From: Glandiceps talaboti
Lineage: Eukaryota > Hemichordata > Enteropneusta > Spengelidae
DNA: 64,000 bases
Direction of reading: 5' to 3'
NCBI RefSeq assembly: GCF_964340395.1
Contig: NC_135553.1
Location: 12,514,501-12,578,500, forward strand
Position 1 is the stretch's first letter. Every line of letters starts with the position of its first letter. The notes under the pieces were generated by a model. The model was given only the letters and a program-made list of their open reading frames with translations. It searched no databases and was not told the DNA's origin. The translations under genes and the position numbers were made by a program. Positions 43,585 to 55,766 of the stretch are shown piece after piece.

Positions 43585-43935
43585 CTAGGACCAATTTCTG
43601 TGAAAATAAAAGTTATTCAAATCTGTCCAAAGTTTTCCATATAAAAGCGTGTTCTGGGTCCTTTTAAAATGATAAAAGAAATTTAGGGGTTCGCCTTCTA
43701 ATCTTCAAGGAAATCGACAATCTTTTTATTTCTGATTGAGTTAACGCAGCATTTGGTTGCCATATTGGATTTTCAAATGACTAAATTTTTGTATCATTTT
43801 GACTGCTATTTCAAAAATTTGTATGGTTGCACCAGGGTTTTTTCTTGGTTAACTGAGAATGAATGGGAGTTTTCTTGCTTGAACAAAGTACTGTAACAGC
43901 AAATGTTTAAAATTTTTATCCATGGTGCATAGTAC
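43585..43935 (+). mobile_element. MITE family C, degenerate copy
   Basis: Contains AAATTTGTATGGTTGCACCA, GAGAATGAATGGGAGTTTTC and CTTGAACAAAGTACTG, all shared with copies at 45277-45756 and 49060-49314. The right terminal repeat is badly decayed. Confidence 0.6.
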
Positions 43936-44334
43936 TTTGAAGACAAACACAACTCTACAGTGCTGTCCGTGAGACATGATTGATGTTCATACTTGTTAAA
44001 GGGACATGGAGTAGTTTGAAACATTTCCCTGTGTTATCGTTGTTTCATACGAAGAATTACATTATGGTATTGTACTTTCTGTAACATGTATACTAATCAT
44101 CATTAGAACAGATCATTTTCATATAGCCATCAGTGATTGGCTCAGATTGTGTCACATGGTATGGACTTGTGACACATAGTGACCTCAATTTGCATAAGAT
44201 GGGCACTATTTGTGTTCTACCACAGAGCACTATTCATGTAGCATAAGAGCCCCCAATTACAAGCTTTGATTATGGAAAGAATATGTGCCTGAGAATGTGA
44301 TGTGTTATAAAACTTTTATTGCGTGGCCTTGTTC

Positions 44335-44447
44335 GGGCACTAGTAGATGTCATATTACCCTGATCGTGCTGTTATGCAGAAACTCTTTCCCAAGACTGAA
44401 AGTTGCTGCAGAACAGCCCGCGAGGTAATAGACGTCTACTAGTGCCC
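44335..44447. repeat. Palindromic element with 24-bp arms
   Basis: GGGCACTAGTAGATGTC is inverted as GACGTCTACTAGTGCCC, with further pairing (TATTACC / GGTAATA) inside. The spacer is about 64 bases. It resembles a small MITE. Confidence 0.7.
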
Positions 44448-45276
44448 TCATAGCTAGGTAATAACTGTATACTGGTAAGTGAGAGATCCATAGCAGAACA
44501 GTTAAGCAAACCGAAATGATTGTTTCGATGACATAATTTTTGAGTGCACCTAAAAAAATTTGCTGTTGACATCAGGATCACTATGAAAACGCACATGAAT
44601 AAACTTGTCATTGCTATGCATAGATTTTATACTCCAGTTAATGCAACTCAACTTAAGTTTGATACAAGATGACTTTTGTATAAATCCAACATTTAGAGAA
44701 AGACTCATGTCTCAAGTTGGCTTATATCTCTTTAAGCCTCATAAGGACTTTCCTGTCAAAATTATCTTGGAACAAAATTACACTTTCTATCAATTATTTG
44801 CATTTTTCATATTCATTTTTAATCAAAATTCTTCAAATATTGCCTGTTTTTTATATCATATCAACATTTTTATATGAAAATGATCCTGTGTTCAAAAATA
44901 TGTGTCGATAAATTTTGTAATTTTTTTTCATGAACCCTCCATCGGAAACACTTGTTTTTCTGACATTCTTTGTATGTGTTTGTGACTAGGTGTATGAAGT
45001 AGAATACAGGAAAGACAGGTGAATTATGTTTTCATATGAAAAATGTTCACTTTTTAAAAAAATGAATGTTCAGAGTAAATTTTTGAAGAGAACTCGCTAC
45101 CAGTATTATTAAGTAGGAAAATGCTCATAAAACATGCACAGTTTTAATTAAGTCATCCAACAAAAGTATGGTTCAACGGCAACTAAGGAAATTTTTTTAA
45201 ATATTTTTACCACGTTTTCATGTCTGTTGTCATTAACAAAGGCAATAATGTTATATGAGACATTTAGCAGATCGTT

Positions 45277-45756
45277 TTAAGGTAGTATGCACCTCGACAA
45301 CTAGTTTAGGTCCTGACAGTGACCGTATTATGATGACATCATCATGTTTATATGAATACCATAGGGGGAGCACAGATATCTGTGCTCAAGCAAGAGGATT
45401 GACTAGACTGGGATTGTAGTACATAATATGGTCCCTGTCAGGACCTAGACTACTCGGCAACCAATTTGTCAGAAAGTTCTTCAAAAATCTCACAAAACTT
45501 TGCAATATGAAACCTGGTCCTGAAATAATGAAAGTAATATTTTGGTTCACCAAAAATATAAATGCAATATTTGACGGCCATTTTGGTTTCTAAAATGAGT
45601 TAAGTTTAAGATCATTTTGGCCTCTATTTAAAATATTTGTATGGTTAACCTTGATTTATTTTTATGATTTTAAGTGAGAATGGGTTGGTGTTTTCTTGAA
45701 CAAAGTACCAGCAAAAGTTTGAACATTTTTATTTCGGAGGTGCATACCACCTTAAA
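45277..45756 (+). mobile_element. MITE family C, full copy, interrupted
   Basis: Terminal inverted repeats are TTTAAGGTAGTATGCACCTC at the left and GAGGTGCATACCACCTTAAA at the right. The interior matches copies at 43585, 49060 and, reversed, 3708. It is interrupted by a second inverted-repeat element at 45302-45452. Confidence 0.8.
45302..45452. mobile_element. 151-bp MITE nested in the family C element
   Basis: The ends TAGTTTAGGTCCTGACAG and CTGTCAGGACCTAGACTA are inverted copies. It is flanked by CTCGACAAC and CTCGGCAAC (8 of 9 identical), a probable target-site duplication. The uninterrupted family C copy near 3870-3890 reads through the corresponding site without the insert. Confidence 0.75.
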
Positions 45757-45950
45757 TCTTGTGTTTTGTTGTATGTTTGAAGTGAAGTCTTAAAAGAAAG
45801 TGTTTAGATGAGTTTATTCCTTTTCAGGGATAACTTTTTGTGATCTGTTTACTGAAGCACACTTTGTATTTGACAGAAATCAAGCTGGGTATTCATATAT
45901 TATGTAAATGATTCAATTACATAATAGTTCAGTGTACATATTACATATAC

Positions 45951-46293
45951 TAAGGTCAAAAAAAAGAACTGTTTCTGGTCAGCGTATGCATCACTTAAAT
46001 ACCCCCACTTCGGTCTTTTTATGTGTGTGCAAGCAGTCTGCAGATTCATGGGGAAACACAAAAATAACTCTCCCTACTTCAGTGAAGACAACTGCAGATC
46101 CAATCATCAACAAGCAAATGACATCTGCCCCACATACACACTTGCTCTAAAGTATTAAATAAAAAGAACAGTAACTGCCATAAACAGTAGACTGAGTGAC
46201 ACGTTTGTTGAGAATTAGAAGAAAAAAATTATATCGTCACACCATTGTTGACAAACTGTCCTGACCAGAAACAATTCTTCTTTTTTTGGCCTA
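45951..46293. mobile_element. Fold-back element of about 343 bp
   Basis: The left end TAAGGTCAAAAAAAAGAACT then GTTTCTGGTCAG is inverted at the right end as CTGACCAGAAAC, TTCTTCTTTTTTTGGCCTA. The 80-residue ORF inside has no features of a transposase. Confidence 0.7.
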
Positions 46294-46393
46294 ATGTCAA
46301 GGAAACTCGTATTACACTATCAATGGTGATAACAATACCAGAGCAACAATTTTGAATGGCATCAAAGGCATATATCAACAATACACTAGAATA

Positions 46394-46768
46394 CATTAAA
46401 GCTGCACTGGCTGTAACTGGGGTATTATGTTACAGTTTTTGATCAAACAATCAACAACGTTTTCACTGAAAATTGTTAAAATACCAATAATTAGACATTG
46501 TACATGTTAATAAGGGGTGAGTTGTATCCATAAGTTGTACAGTAACAGATCCAAATTATGACCCATGTTATGGTACTGATTTTAGGGTGTGGACCTAAAA
46601 TTCAATTTGATTGTATTTAGTGTACCGTCTTAAGTGTACAGCTACACAGATACGTTTACCAGTAGGTGATTCAGTACTGTTCAGAATGTACAATATTACA
46701 GGTAAGTCACTAGGTCTGATAAAACAGTTTGAAATAATGTTCCAGTTACAGTTAGTGCAGCTGTCATG
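46394..46768 (-). mobile_element. MITE family D, copy 3, reverse
   Basis: The reverse complement contains CCCAGTTACAGCCAGTGCAG, TTAACATGTACAATGTCTAA and GTACTGAATCACCTAC, matching copies at 25681 and 58240. The element ends are inverted copies of each other. Confidence 0.7.
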
Positions 46769-46842
46769 GATGTTCTATGTATTTTCACGAGAGTAAAAAA
46801 AAATGTTATAAACTCAGCTTGTGCCACTTTAATGCCCTTTAA

Positions 46843-47184
46843 AGTGGCCATATGGATGAGGTCTTTATTTTTTATTTTTTATTCATAAAACAATTTTATC
46901 ATGGCTTCTGACTTGAAAAATCAATGTGAAGCAACATTGACTAAGTCTGTGTTTATAACTCAATGAATTGCAATAGATTAATAAATGTGTAAATTCCTTG
47001 TTATTGTACGTACATTAACAAACTTTTTACCCATTTTCATAGATTTTTCTATTGTATTGAGTTTCAAACACAGACTTGGTCTATGCTGTTCCACATTGAT
47101 TTTCCAAGTAGGAAGGCCTGATAAAATTACTTTGTAAATTACAAATCTAAAATAAATACCCCATCCTCATCCATACGACCACAT
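46843..47184. mobile_element. Fold-back element family B, copy 2
   Basis: The left arm AGTGGCCATATGGATGAGG is inverted at the right end as CCTCATCCATACGACCAC. The long arms pair over most of their length, as in copy 1 at 40967. Confidence 0.75.
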
Positions 47185-47484
47185 TGATGTCAGATGAAAA
47201 CAGCTATCAAACATGCATTTCTCAGCCACTACATATGAAAAGGAAATTTTCAATAATTGTCTTGTATTTTTCAAAATAGATTTACATTTTCTGTCTGCAA
47301 TCATATTACTGCATAATGATTTTTTTAAAAATATTTATTATATTTATTTGTGTAAAAAAATATTTATGTGTATTTTGTGTTTAATTTTATAGTTATTTGT
47401 TGCATTCAATTCTGAATCAGTAGTCAAGGATTCAAAACATGTTGAAAATCTGTGTATTAAAATAAATCATTCTAGAGTTATTTT

Positions 47485-47597
47485 AGGACAGTAAAATATA
47501 ATGACTTTAGAAATCAGAAATGAATACGTCGGTCACGTTCATTTCTAATTTACTGTTCCAAAGTAACTGTATTTTACTGCCCTATTGATTCTTACAA
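47485..47597. repeat. AT-rich palindromic element
   Basis: AGGACAGTAAAATATA is inverted as TGTATTTTACTGCCCT, and TCAGAAATGAATAC as GTTCATTTCTAATT. A related, looser copy lies at about 27545-27770 (GGATAGTAAAACATAG through CAGTATATTTTACTTTCC). Confidence 0.6.
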
Positions 47598-47737
47598 CCA
47601 TGAACAATATATTCTAGAATAATGTTGTCTTAGCTACAGTTAATAGCCAAACATGATTGTCAAAACTCAAAATTGATAAGATAAAACTTAAGAATTTTGG
47701 AAATCACAGAAACTATGAAGTCAGTGGGTAAAAGCCA

Positions 47738-48010
47738 CATAGTGTCAAGTTGGGTGGGGTGGGGATGTCAACAGTGGAATTTGAAATCCCTTAGGGGTGT
47801 ATTTTTAGAAGACACTGAAAGTGTCAAGTTGGGTGGCAGGGGGGGGGGGGTTGTCGGCAGTAAAATTTTAAAATACCTTAGGGGTATATTTTAGGAAGTC
47901 ACAAAGTGTCAAGTTGGGTGGAGGAGTAGGGTGGGGGTGGGGGTGGGTGGGGTGGGATGTGGGTATCAGCAGTAGTGGAATTTTAAAATACCTCAGAGGT
48001 ATATTTTGAC
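47738..48010. repeat. G-rich minisatellite, three units of 85-110 bp
   Basis: Each unit starts with AGTGTCAAGTTGGGTGG, continues with a G-rich tract of variable length, then a TTAGGGGTATATTTTAG-like segment. The G tract in the third unit (about 47916-47956) has many runs of three or more G and is a strong G-quadruplex candidate. The unit length changes mainly in the G tract. Confidence 0.85.
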
Positions 48011-48058
48011 AATGACAATATTTTTGTTATGTTAAGAGATATACTCATAGCCTGTAGG

Positions 48059-48701
48059 TCAGTTTGGTAACCTGATATCAACCAGTTGTAAACATATGTC
48101 ATCGGTGTGTAATGTACACTTCCACGTTTGTACTATACTGGTATTATGATTCATGCCTTCAGGCAGACAGCAAATCTTGAATTGTAATAAATCCAGTAGA
48201 CACGTGTAACATGACTTGATTTGTGTATTCATTTTCCTTGATTGAGAAAAAAATTGTTTGTTGTCTAAGAATGTTGTATCATCAGAGAGAAATTGGGTGG
48301 TGATTATGTGTGTGTGATCTTTGACATCATGATATGATAGTTGTGTACATTTTTTCGCAGTTGGAATTTTCTTGTTTGATTTTGGTAATTTTTGTGATGA
48401 TAGGTTTTTAATGATTTTTATGATATGCATGTATACAGCTGTCAAGTCTTCGAAGTATTGTAATTGTCTGATGTGCATGTCCAAATGAAGTGCTTGTGTT
48501 GTTGACAAAGAGGATGCAGTGCACCACAATCACTGTGTAAGCTATTACATTCATCAAAAGTTTCACCCACCACATTGAGTGTGGTTTAATTTGGTGGGGG
48601 TTCAGATGGGGTAGGTTTTTCATAATTCATGTAAATTTAGCTCAGAAATGAAGTTTTGTTTGAGTGTTCATAGTTATTGGGTTTCCATCAAGTTTTACAT
48701 G

Positions 48702-48752
<51 letters not shown>

Positions 48753-48974
48753 ATTGACTGCTGACTTGGTTTCTAAGTTATCTAAAAGTGCTTCATACCT
48801 ACCCCAAAACATTAATAGATGTTGACTCACTCTATTAATTAATTTGTGTTCATCATAAAGGCAAGTGAGTGTATGCATGATTCCAAAATCTCTAATCATT
48901 TCAATGATAATAAAACTACAACTTGAGAAATACACTTGAAAAAAGTAACTAAAAAGGTCACTGAAAATAAACAT
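48059..48974 (-). other. Possible unknown gene: two adjacent minus-strand ORFs
   Basis: The downstream ORF (48059-48529) is stop-free over 156 codons, long for DNA this AT-rich, and encodes a helix-prone region (about 20-50) and eight or more Cys. It begins at a non-ATG codon right after a TGA, so it would have to be an internal or last exon or start at a later ATG. Upstream, 48855-48960 has an acceptor-like TTATTTTCAG, an ORF reading DFGIMHTLTCLYDEHKLINR and a strong donor GTGAGT. No family was recognised, and the phase between the two pieces was not resolved because a CA microsatellite (48703-48746) lies between them. This is a hypothesis, not an annotated gene. Confidence 0.25.
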
Positions 48975-49059
48975 CCCAAGTTATAAAAAAAAACTTTTTC
49001 TTCTGATTTTCAATCTATGTTGTACTTTCTGATGGAAGCATACATTATCAGTCTAATGA

Positions 49060-49314
49060 TCAAACTTTATTTACACATTTCCGTGAAAATCTTCAATTCT
49101 CTCCAAACTTTGCTATATGAAAGCTTGTACCTGTTTTTTTTTTGGATTCTAAAAATGACTTAACTTTGATAACATTTTGACCTCTATTTCAAAGAATTGT
49201 ATAGTGACCCCTGATTTGTTTTCTTGGTTTTAAGTGAGAATGGGTTGGAGTTTTCTTGAACAAAGATACAGCAAAAGTTTACGCTGTTTATTTCCGAGGT
49301 GCATTTTACCTTAA
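49060..49314 (+). mobile_element. MITE family C, 3' part
   Basis: Contains CCTCTATTTCAAAGAATTGT, GTGAGAATGGGTTGGAGTTT and the right terminal repeat GAGGTGCATTTTACCTTAAA. The left end is not preserved. Confidence 0.7.
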
Positions 49315-51128
49315 ACTTAGATGTACAATTGTTATTTTAACTCAGAACAAATGTCAAGTCAGTGTATACAGTACCACCATCAATGGCTAGTACACAGGTT
49401 ATTCAGAATTTGAAGGATTGAACCATGTACTGGTTTGATGTATTTTTCGATGGTCCAAAAATTAACTGAAATTTAGCAAAATGTGACAGCTTGAATAGTA
49501 CGTTCCTAAAAACATGACTTGGTTCAGTGGATTAAAGAACCGTAGGCCTTCTACCCAAAAGTGTACAAAAGTGTTTAAATATCACAATATCTTCGACTAA
49601 ATATCTTAATTTTAAGGTCAAATAAAAAATCAGTCACATTTCTGTAGACAGCTCTGGAGAACTTCACTCATCGCCGGGAGTATCCTATTTCATTCATGTA
49701 GACGTCATTGGTGAACATTCAACCCATGTATTACACTGGCAATGCTACACGTCGAAGGTCGCCAATATATTTAATTATCTGGTAATAAACATTCCATCAT
49801 TTCTTGGTCAAAGTGCCATACCTTTCCAGATGTGAACGTGATAAGATGAGATGAGTCAGTGTCTAGTAAAAATATCTAGCCTGTGATTGTGTATATAATA
49901 TCTGCATTGGTCAAGGCCTGAAATTAACCTCCTTATGATGCCTAGACTAATATATCTTATTTGAATTGTACATGTCGAATACTAGCCGGTGTCTATTGCT
50001 AATTGCCTATTAAACACACCACTCTGTCCTCGAAGGCGTATTTGCTTCACAAATACAGTTAAGTTTTCAAGTGTTACCTTTCCTAGTTGAGATATATTGG
50101 TTTGTGTGTATTTGCATACGTGTGGGGGGGGGGTGCACTCATGTTCGAGATTGAGGGGGGGGGGGGTCTTGTAAACAAGGGGTTAATGTGATCTATTAGA
50201 TGGTAATTATTGTTCTACATCAATCCAGTTACTTGCCCATACCTTCAAGTGAAGCAGTATTTCACTGAGGCCCCATTTTTCATTTACAATGCCATGCATT
50301 TGCAATTGCGTGGTACACACTAAAACTGATCACCTAGTATCCAATAAACCGGTGTTGAGGCAGGCTGGTAGAGATTGTAGAGTGTACATACACATGTACA
50401 CAGACTTAGTAAACCAATTATGAATACAACGTCAATCCTCTGTCAATATCTTCACACATTTCAAGGTGATATTAATTGTTGGAATAATATTTAGAATATG
50501 AATTTTAACCACCAAAATTATAGACTGTGTCATTTCAATTTATCGCCTATAAGCTGACTGGTAATAATAAAGGAGGGCTTGAAGAGAAAGGAGTTGATAT
50601 TGTTTGAAATGTCTATAAGATTATAAATCGTTGAATATGATTATGCATACCAGTCTGGTAAGAATTATGAATGGAAAGTACAGATACAATAATTTTAAGC
50701 CTCACTGGGCATATCATATACTGTCTCATTTTTGTTCTGTTACATTTGACCGGACTCTGACGAACGATTAACATTTGCGCAGGCATCCGTGAAAGACAAC
50801 ACGACCAACAAGTCTGATGAGAGTTGATCTGTGCTTTGCTATGCACAGTGTGTTACCGCTGTGAAATTGACAGATATGTAGATATGTACACACAGTACGT
50901 CACACAGTAGGACAGCTGATGCTTGACAGGTTGTGAGTCATGCAATTGGGATATTAACACGTTCGGTATGAAATTGAGGGATGAAATGTCATTGTATCAA
51001 AACGAAGTCAAGTTGTGCTATACCATTACATGTCTTCGATTGTTTGAGAATGAGCATTTGGCCAATTAACGTTTAAAACAGACTTTGTACGAATCCCACC
51101 AATCGTAACTTGGAATGGCGCTACTTTA

Positions 51129-51294
<166 letters not shown>

Positions 51295-53082
51295 TATCCC
51301 CTTTTCTTTCAATGTACCTATCACCAACAGCTGTACACTTTATTTACCACTGTGAGCTTTAAAATCGGACTTTACGACTTCAATTAGCTGGCCAGCATAC
51401 CAAAGAGTATTAAAAGTATTCATAAACACGATGTGTGATGAGTATCGCCATTTAGAAATTTATTAATATGTAAGTACGGTAGTATTTGTTTATTTAGAAA
51501 TGAAGTTATTGTTGGGCCAAGTGAGTGTGGGTATATGTACAGCAACTGGTCATAATGATTACAGTATAAACTTACATACAGTTTCAGTTCAAACTATGTT
51601 CATTATCTGTTTACATGCTGACATCAAGCCAGTGTACACCACATGGAACAGTATGAATACTCCTGTTTGTTTAATATTGAAATTTTCTTTAGCAATAATT
51701 TTTTTTTCTATCAAAATGCCCCATGTGACTGTTTTGGAATCTTCCCAAGTTTATCGCCACCCCAGATTATGTGTTGCAGTAAGTGTTTAATATAACTATA
51801 GAAAACAGACTTACAATAATATTTTTACAGTTATTCATAAAGAACAAACCCCAGCCCATGGTCCATAATCCTTGAAAGGATTCTTAAAGCTTAGTGTTCT
51901 TCACAAAAATTTATTATCCTGTGTTAGTCATTTTATGGCAAAGAATTTCACTATATTAAGCCAGGGGAAACCAAGGATAGCTTGAGATAACGAGACTGCG
52001 ACAAGTCTCTCGCGGCTAATTGTTAGACCTGGGGTACATGTTGATCCGATCGACTTTTATGTTTTCATGAGGCCATTTATGAAGAGCTGAGTGAATACAA
52101 AAACCAGGGGGATACTTGTCCGGCCTGGTTTGAAATCAACGGATGTTTTAAAATGGTTTTCACGAATAGCTTGACAAACTAATAAACATTACGATGAACC
52201 TACCGCAAGGTTACGTTGAGTAAAGAAACACATTCTTAAAATACTTCAACCGTGTTATTACACATCCACAAATGGAATTATGGTAAGGTATGGTGAAATT
52301 CTAATTATGTCAATCCGGATGTGTGACAACTGGCAGAAATACGATGTGGGGTAAAAACGTCTGTCGATGCTGACGAGATGCCGACGATATTCTCAATAAT
52401 TTCCATATTTTATGTTTAACATTGCCGTTCATCTTTACGTATTTGCCAACCCATATTCCACAAGGCCAGCAAGGGCTGAGCGACAAGTCGTATCTGTACA
52501 CGTGGTCCAAATATAGACATCATGCACGGAAACTTTGACAAGATTTATTATATTAAAATCTACTGATGTTAAAATATTAATTGTGCACTGAAAACAATTG
52601 TAAAGTGCAATGTTACATTTAGTCTAGTTCCTACACGGTTACGATTTACACCTCCACTCACATCTATAGATTTAGTTAGAAGTCATGTTGGCATCCAAAC
52701 TATGTAACAATGGGGGTGGGGTGGGGGTGCAAATGTACTTTCCATGTTAAAACTTAAAATCTAATTTGGGTGGTTAAAGATCAAACCCGAGTTCTCCTCC
52801 ACAATTAGAAGTAATTGTAACCTGTCATATTTGTCTTTCATGTTAGTCAGGGTTTCAAAATAACAACAAAGTCATGATCATGTCAGAATTTATCATCCCT
52901 AGATCCCTTAGGTTTTTATTTGGTATGAGAAATATGGTCTCCATTTTCACTTTGGAGGTGTGCTTGGAGTCTCCTTATACGATTACCCGGCCAACGGATG
53001 GAGTTACACCTCCCTGGACTACCGAGTTACACCCCCCCCCCTCCATCCCAGAATAAGATATGTGGAAGTGACTTTCTAGTTG

Positions 53083-53295
53083 TCATTTCATTTCAATTAA
53101 AACAGTTCCACAACTTAAAGATTGTCTTCTGTCGGTGTCTAGTTTCAACCATTGTTGATGTATTTTAGGATAGTTTCCATTGTCAGGATTGCCAGCCATC
53201 TCAACATACTCAAGTCGACGCCCGTGACGGAGCAAGTAATTTTTTAATATACTTGTGACAAGGCCACTTACAAAGATATTGAAAGAGTGGTACAT
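53083..53295 (-). other. Unidentified ORF ending in a stop, possible terminal exon
   Basis: The downstream 50 codons read LLRHGRRLEYVEMAGNPDNG and continue with a mixed, protein-like composition of higher GC than the surroundings, ending in TGA just above base 53083. No convincing acceptor and no family match were found. It could be a retroposed fragment. Confidence 0.15.
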
Positions 53296-53397
53296 GTATC
53301 ATGTGTATATGGTAAACCATAGACCCTCCACGTAGAAGGTCTATTGTTAAACTACAATTTAAAATGGCACAACAGAAAATTACTATATACACATATG

Positions 53398-54290
53398 CAT
53401 TTCATGAAATCAACTTGTATTAAAAGTGTTATTAATTAACGTTAAATAACATTTCCTGAAATGTACAGGCATAGGAAAGTGTACATGTGTCGTGTAAATA
53501 AAATAACATTTCATGAAATGAACATGCATTCAAAATGTGATTAAGCGAATACTATGGAATAGCATTTCATGAAATGTACAAGCATTAAACAAATTAAGTG
53601 TAATTAAAATCACATTTCATGAAATGTGCACGCATAAAAAGAGTCACATTTCATGAAATCTACACACATTAAAAGTGTAAGCGAGTCGCATTTCAGGAAA
53701 TGCGTAAACACATTACAAGTGTACTTAAGCAAAACACAGTTCATGAAATGTGCACGTATACAAGTGTAATTAAGCGAATAGCATTTCATGAAATGTGCAC
53801 GCATAAAAAGAGTCGCATTTCATGAAATATACACATACATTTTAAAAGTGTAATTAAGCGAATAATACTTCATCAAATGTGCACGCATTAGAAGTGTAAT
53901 TAAGCGAATCGTATTTCATCAAGTGTACACGCATAAAAAGTGACAAAGCCACATTTCGCACACGCATAAAAAGAGCGATCGCATTTCATGAAATATGCAC
54001 ACCTTTGCGTAAACACATTACAAGTTAAACACATTAAGCACTAATAATTGTACACGCATTACAAGACTTGTAATTAAGCGAATCGCATTTCATGAAATGT
54101 GCACACATATCAAGTCTAATTAATGAAATCGTATCGCATAAAATGCGCTAGCATTACAAGTTTAATTAATGAAATCGTATTTCTTGAAATGATACACACG
54201 CGCGCGCGCACACACGCACACGCACACACACGCTCACACACACACACACACACACACACAGTACAAATGATTGAATCGCATTTCAGCAGC
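53398..54290. repeat. Degenerate minisatellite with palindromic core
   Basis: About 17 units of 35-60 bp are each built around CATTTCATGAAATG (a perfect palindrome in many units), followed by a TGCACGCAT-like word and often TAATTAAGCGAAT. Near 54190 the array passes into CG/CA dinucleotides (54191-54260), then a last partial unit. Confidence 0.85.
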
Positions 54291-55254
54291 CCTATAGACT
54301 TCCTATGGTGTGAAGATATTGACACATTCAAGTTCGACTGTGAGAATACTAATCACGTATAAGGTGCGACAAATCTCAGCTATAATTATATGCCTACAAG
54401 AAGTCACTGAATATATGGAGTAATTATTATTGTCCATTGCACATCTGTCGTATATATCATTTACTTTGTATCTTTCTTTCCACCAATTAGTCAAGCAATG
54501 CGATCATTGAACTAGCAGACCGGTAGACCGAGAGGTGAAAATACGTATTCTATAAATTCGAAGAGTCATATTATGGTATCACTGACAACAAGGAAGATAA
54601 GTCTCATCACAGAGATGCAAACGGGTTTAACTGGAGGCTATTATTGTGTCAAAAGCTGATATACCCTTTTCTCTTTTATCGTTGCTATAGCATTTCTAAT
54701 ACGTACGTGGTATATAAATAAGATAAGTTAACTGTCAGACGAATTTTTAGAATAATTCACAAGAAAGTGAAAAATGTCAAGCCTTAAAAAGAGTGCATCT
54801 GCGTAATAGGGGTCAGATATCCCGCAAGTGTGTGGCAATCACACCCCTGGTGTTTCCTACTATATCATATTGCAAAGGGTTGACTTTTGAAGGTTTCTCC
54901 TAACTCATGGAGTTCGCTTTACACGTGCCTCAGTAGCAATTAAAGTTATGTTGCGATGTTTGTAAATGCTCCAGTACTCTATCAACATGATGATAAGTAG
55001 TTGCTTTGTGGAACTGGCACACACACACGCAATCGCAGGGCTTGATTAATTATACATTATATTTATGATAAAAGAAGCAAATTAGACAAATTTACAACAA
55101 CTAGTAATTGGGCTCTATAAATAAAAGTCTGAAGAATGTAGTTATTTTCGCTGCTTAGAAATGTTCATATGTATTGAAATTTCTTTGTCGTTCATGTCTT
55201 TTATGATTTTGTCCGTGTTGATATTTTTTCCATGTTGACTACTTGTTAGTGTTT

Positions 55255-55333
55255 GCACACACACGCACACACAGACACAGACACAGACACACACGCACGC
55301 GCGCGCGCGCGCGCACACACACACACACACACA
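55255..55333. repeat. (CA)n(CG)n(CA)n microsatellite
   Basis: CA repeats flank a CGCGCGCG core, a classic Z-DNA-prone sequence. Confidence 0.95.
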
Positions 55334-55388
55334 TTCCGAACCAGGAGTAATATTATTCCCTGTGTGCAAGTCTAGTCTAGTACAGTTA

Positions 55389-55472
55389 CTGACGACCGTG
55401 TTCCGATTTTACACTACGCTATCTTCACACATTACAAGATAACGTAGAGTAAAATCCGAACACGGTCGTCAG
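55389..55472. repeat. Hairpin with 37-bp arms and 10-base loop
   Basis: CTGACGACCGTGTTC starts the left arm and GAACACGGTCGTCAG ends the right arm; the full arms differ at only about three positions. The outer flanks (CTAGTACAG left, GGAACTAG right) also partly pair. The purpose is unknown; it may be a compact MITE. Confidence 0.85.
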
Positions 55473-55650
55473 GAACTAGAGGGGCAATTTGATATTCGAG
55501 TCCCGATTTTACAAAAGTGATCGACCATGCTCAGGACATGCCTCGGTCTTGTCCTGCTTGCTGACGGAATAGCTCAATTCTCACACCGTCGTCTCCAGTC
55601 AAATCCTCAGTCGAGCCCCGTTTTGTTCAATTAGCAAGCTGGACTAGCTT

Positions 55651-55766
55651 TAGCCTAGATTCTATGCTTGTCGTTGATTTGGTCGAAAACGAATTGATAT
55701 TACCTACAACTCAATATACACATAGCCGTAGTCCATATCATATCAATAGGCATATAATCTAGGCTA
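55651..55766. repeat. Inverted-repeat element of 116 bp
   Basis: TAGCCTAGATTCTATGC at the left is inverted as GCATATAATCTAGGCTA at the right, with one mismatch. A shorter relative with TAGCCTAGAATCC ends lies at 2698-2784. Confidence 0.75.
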
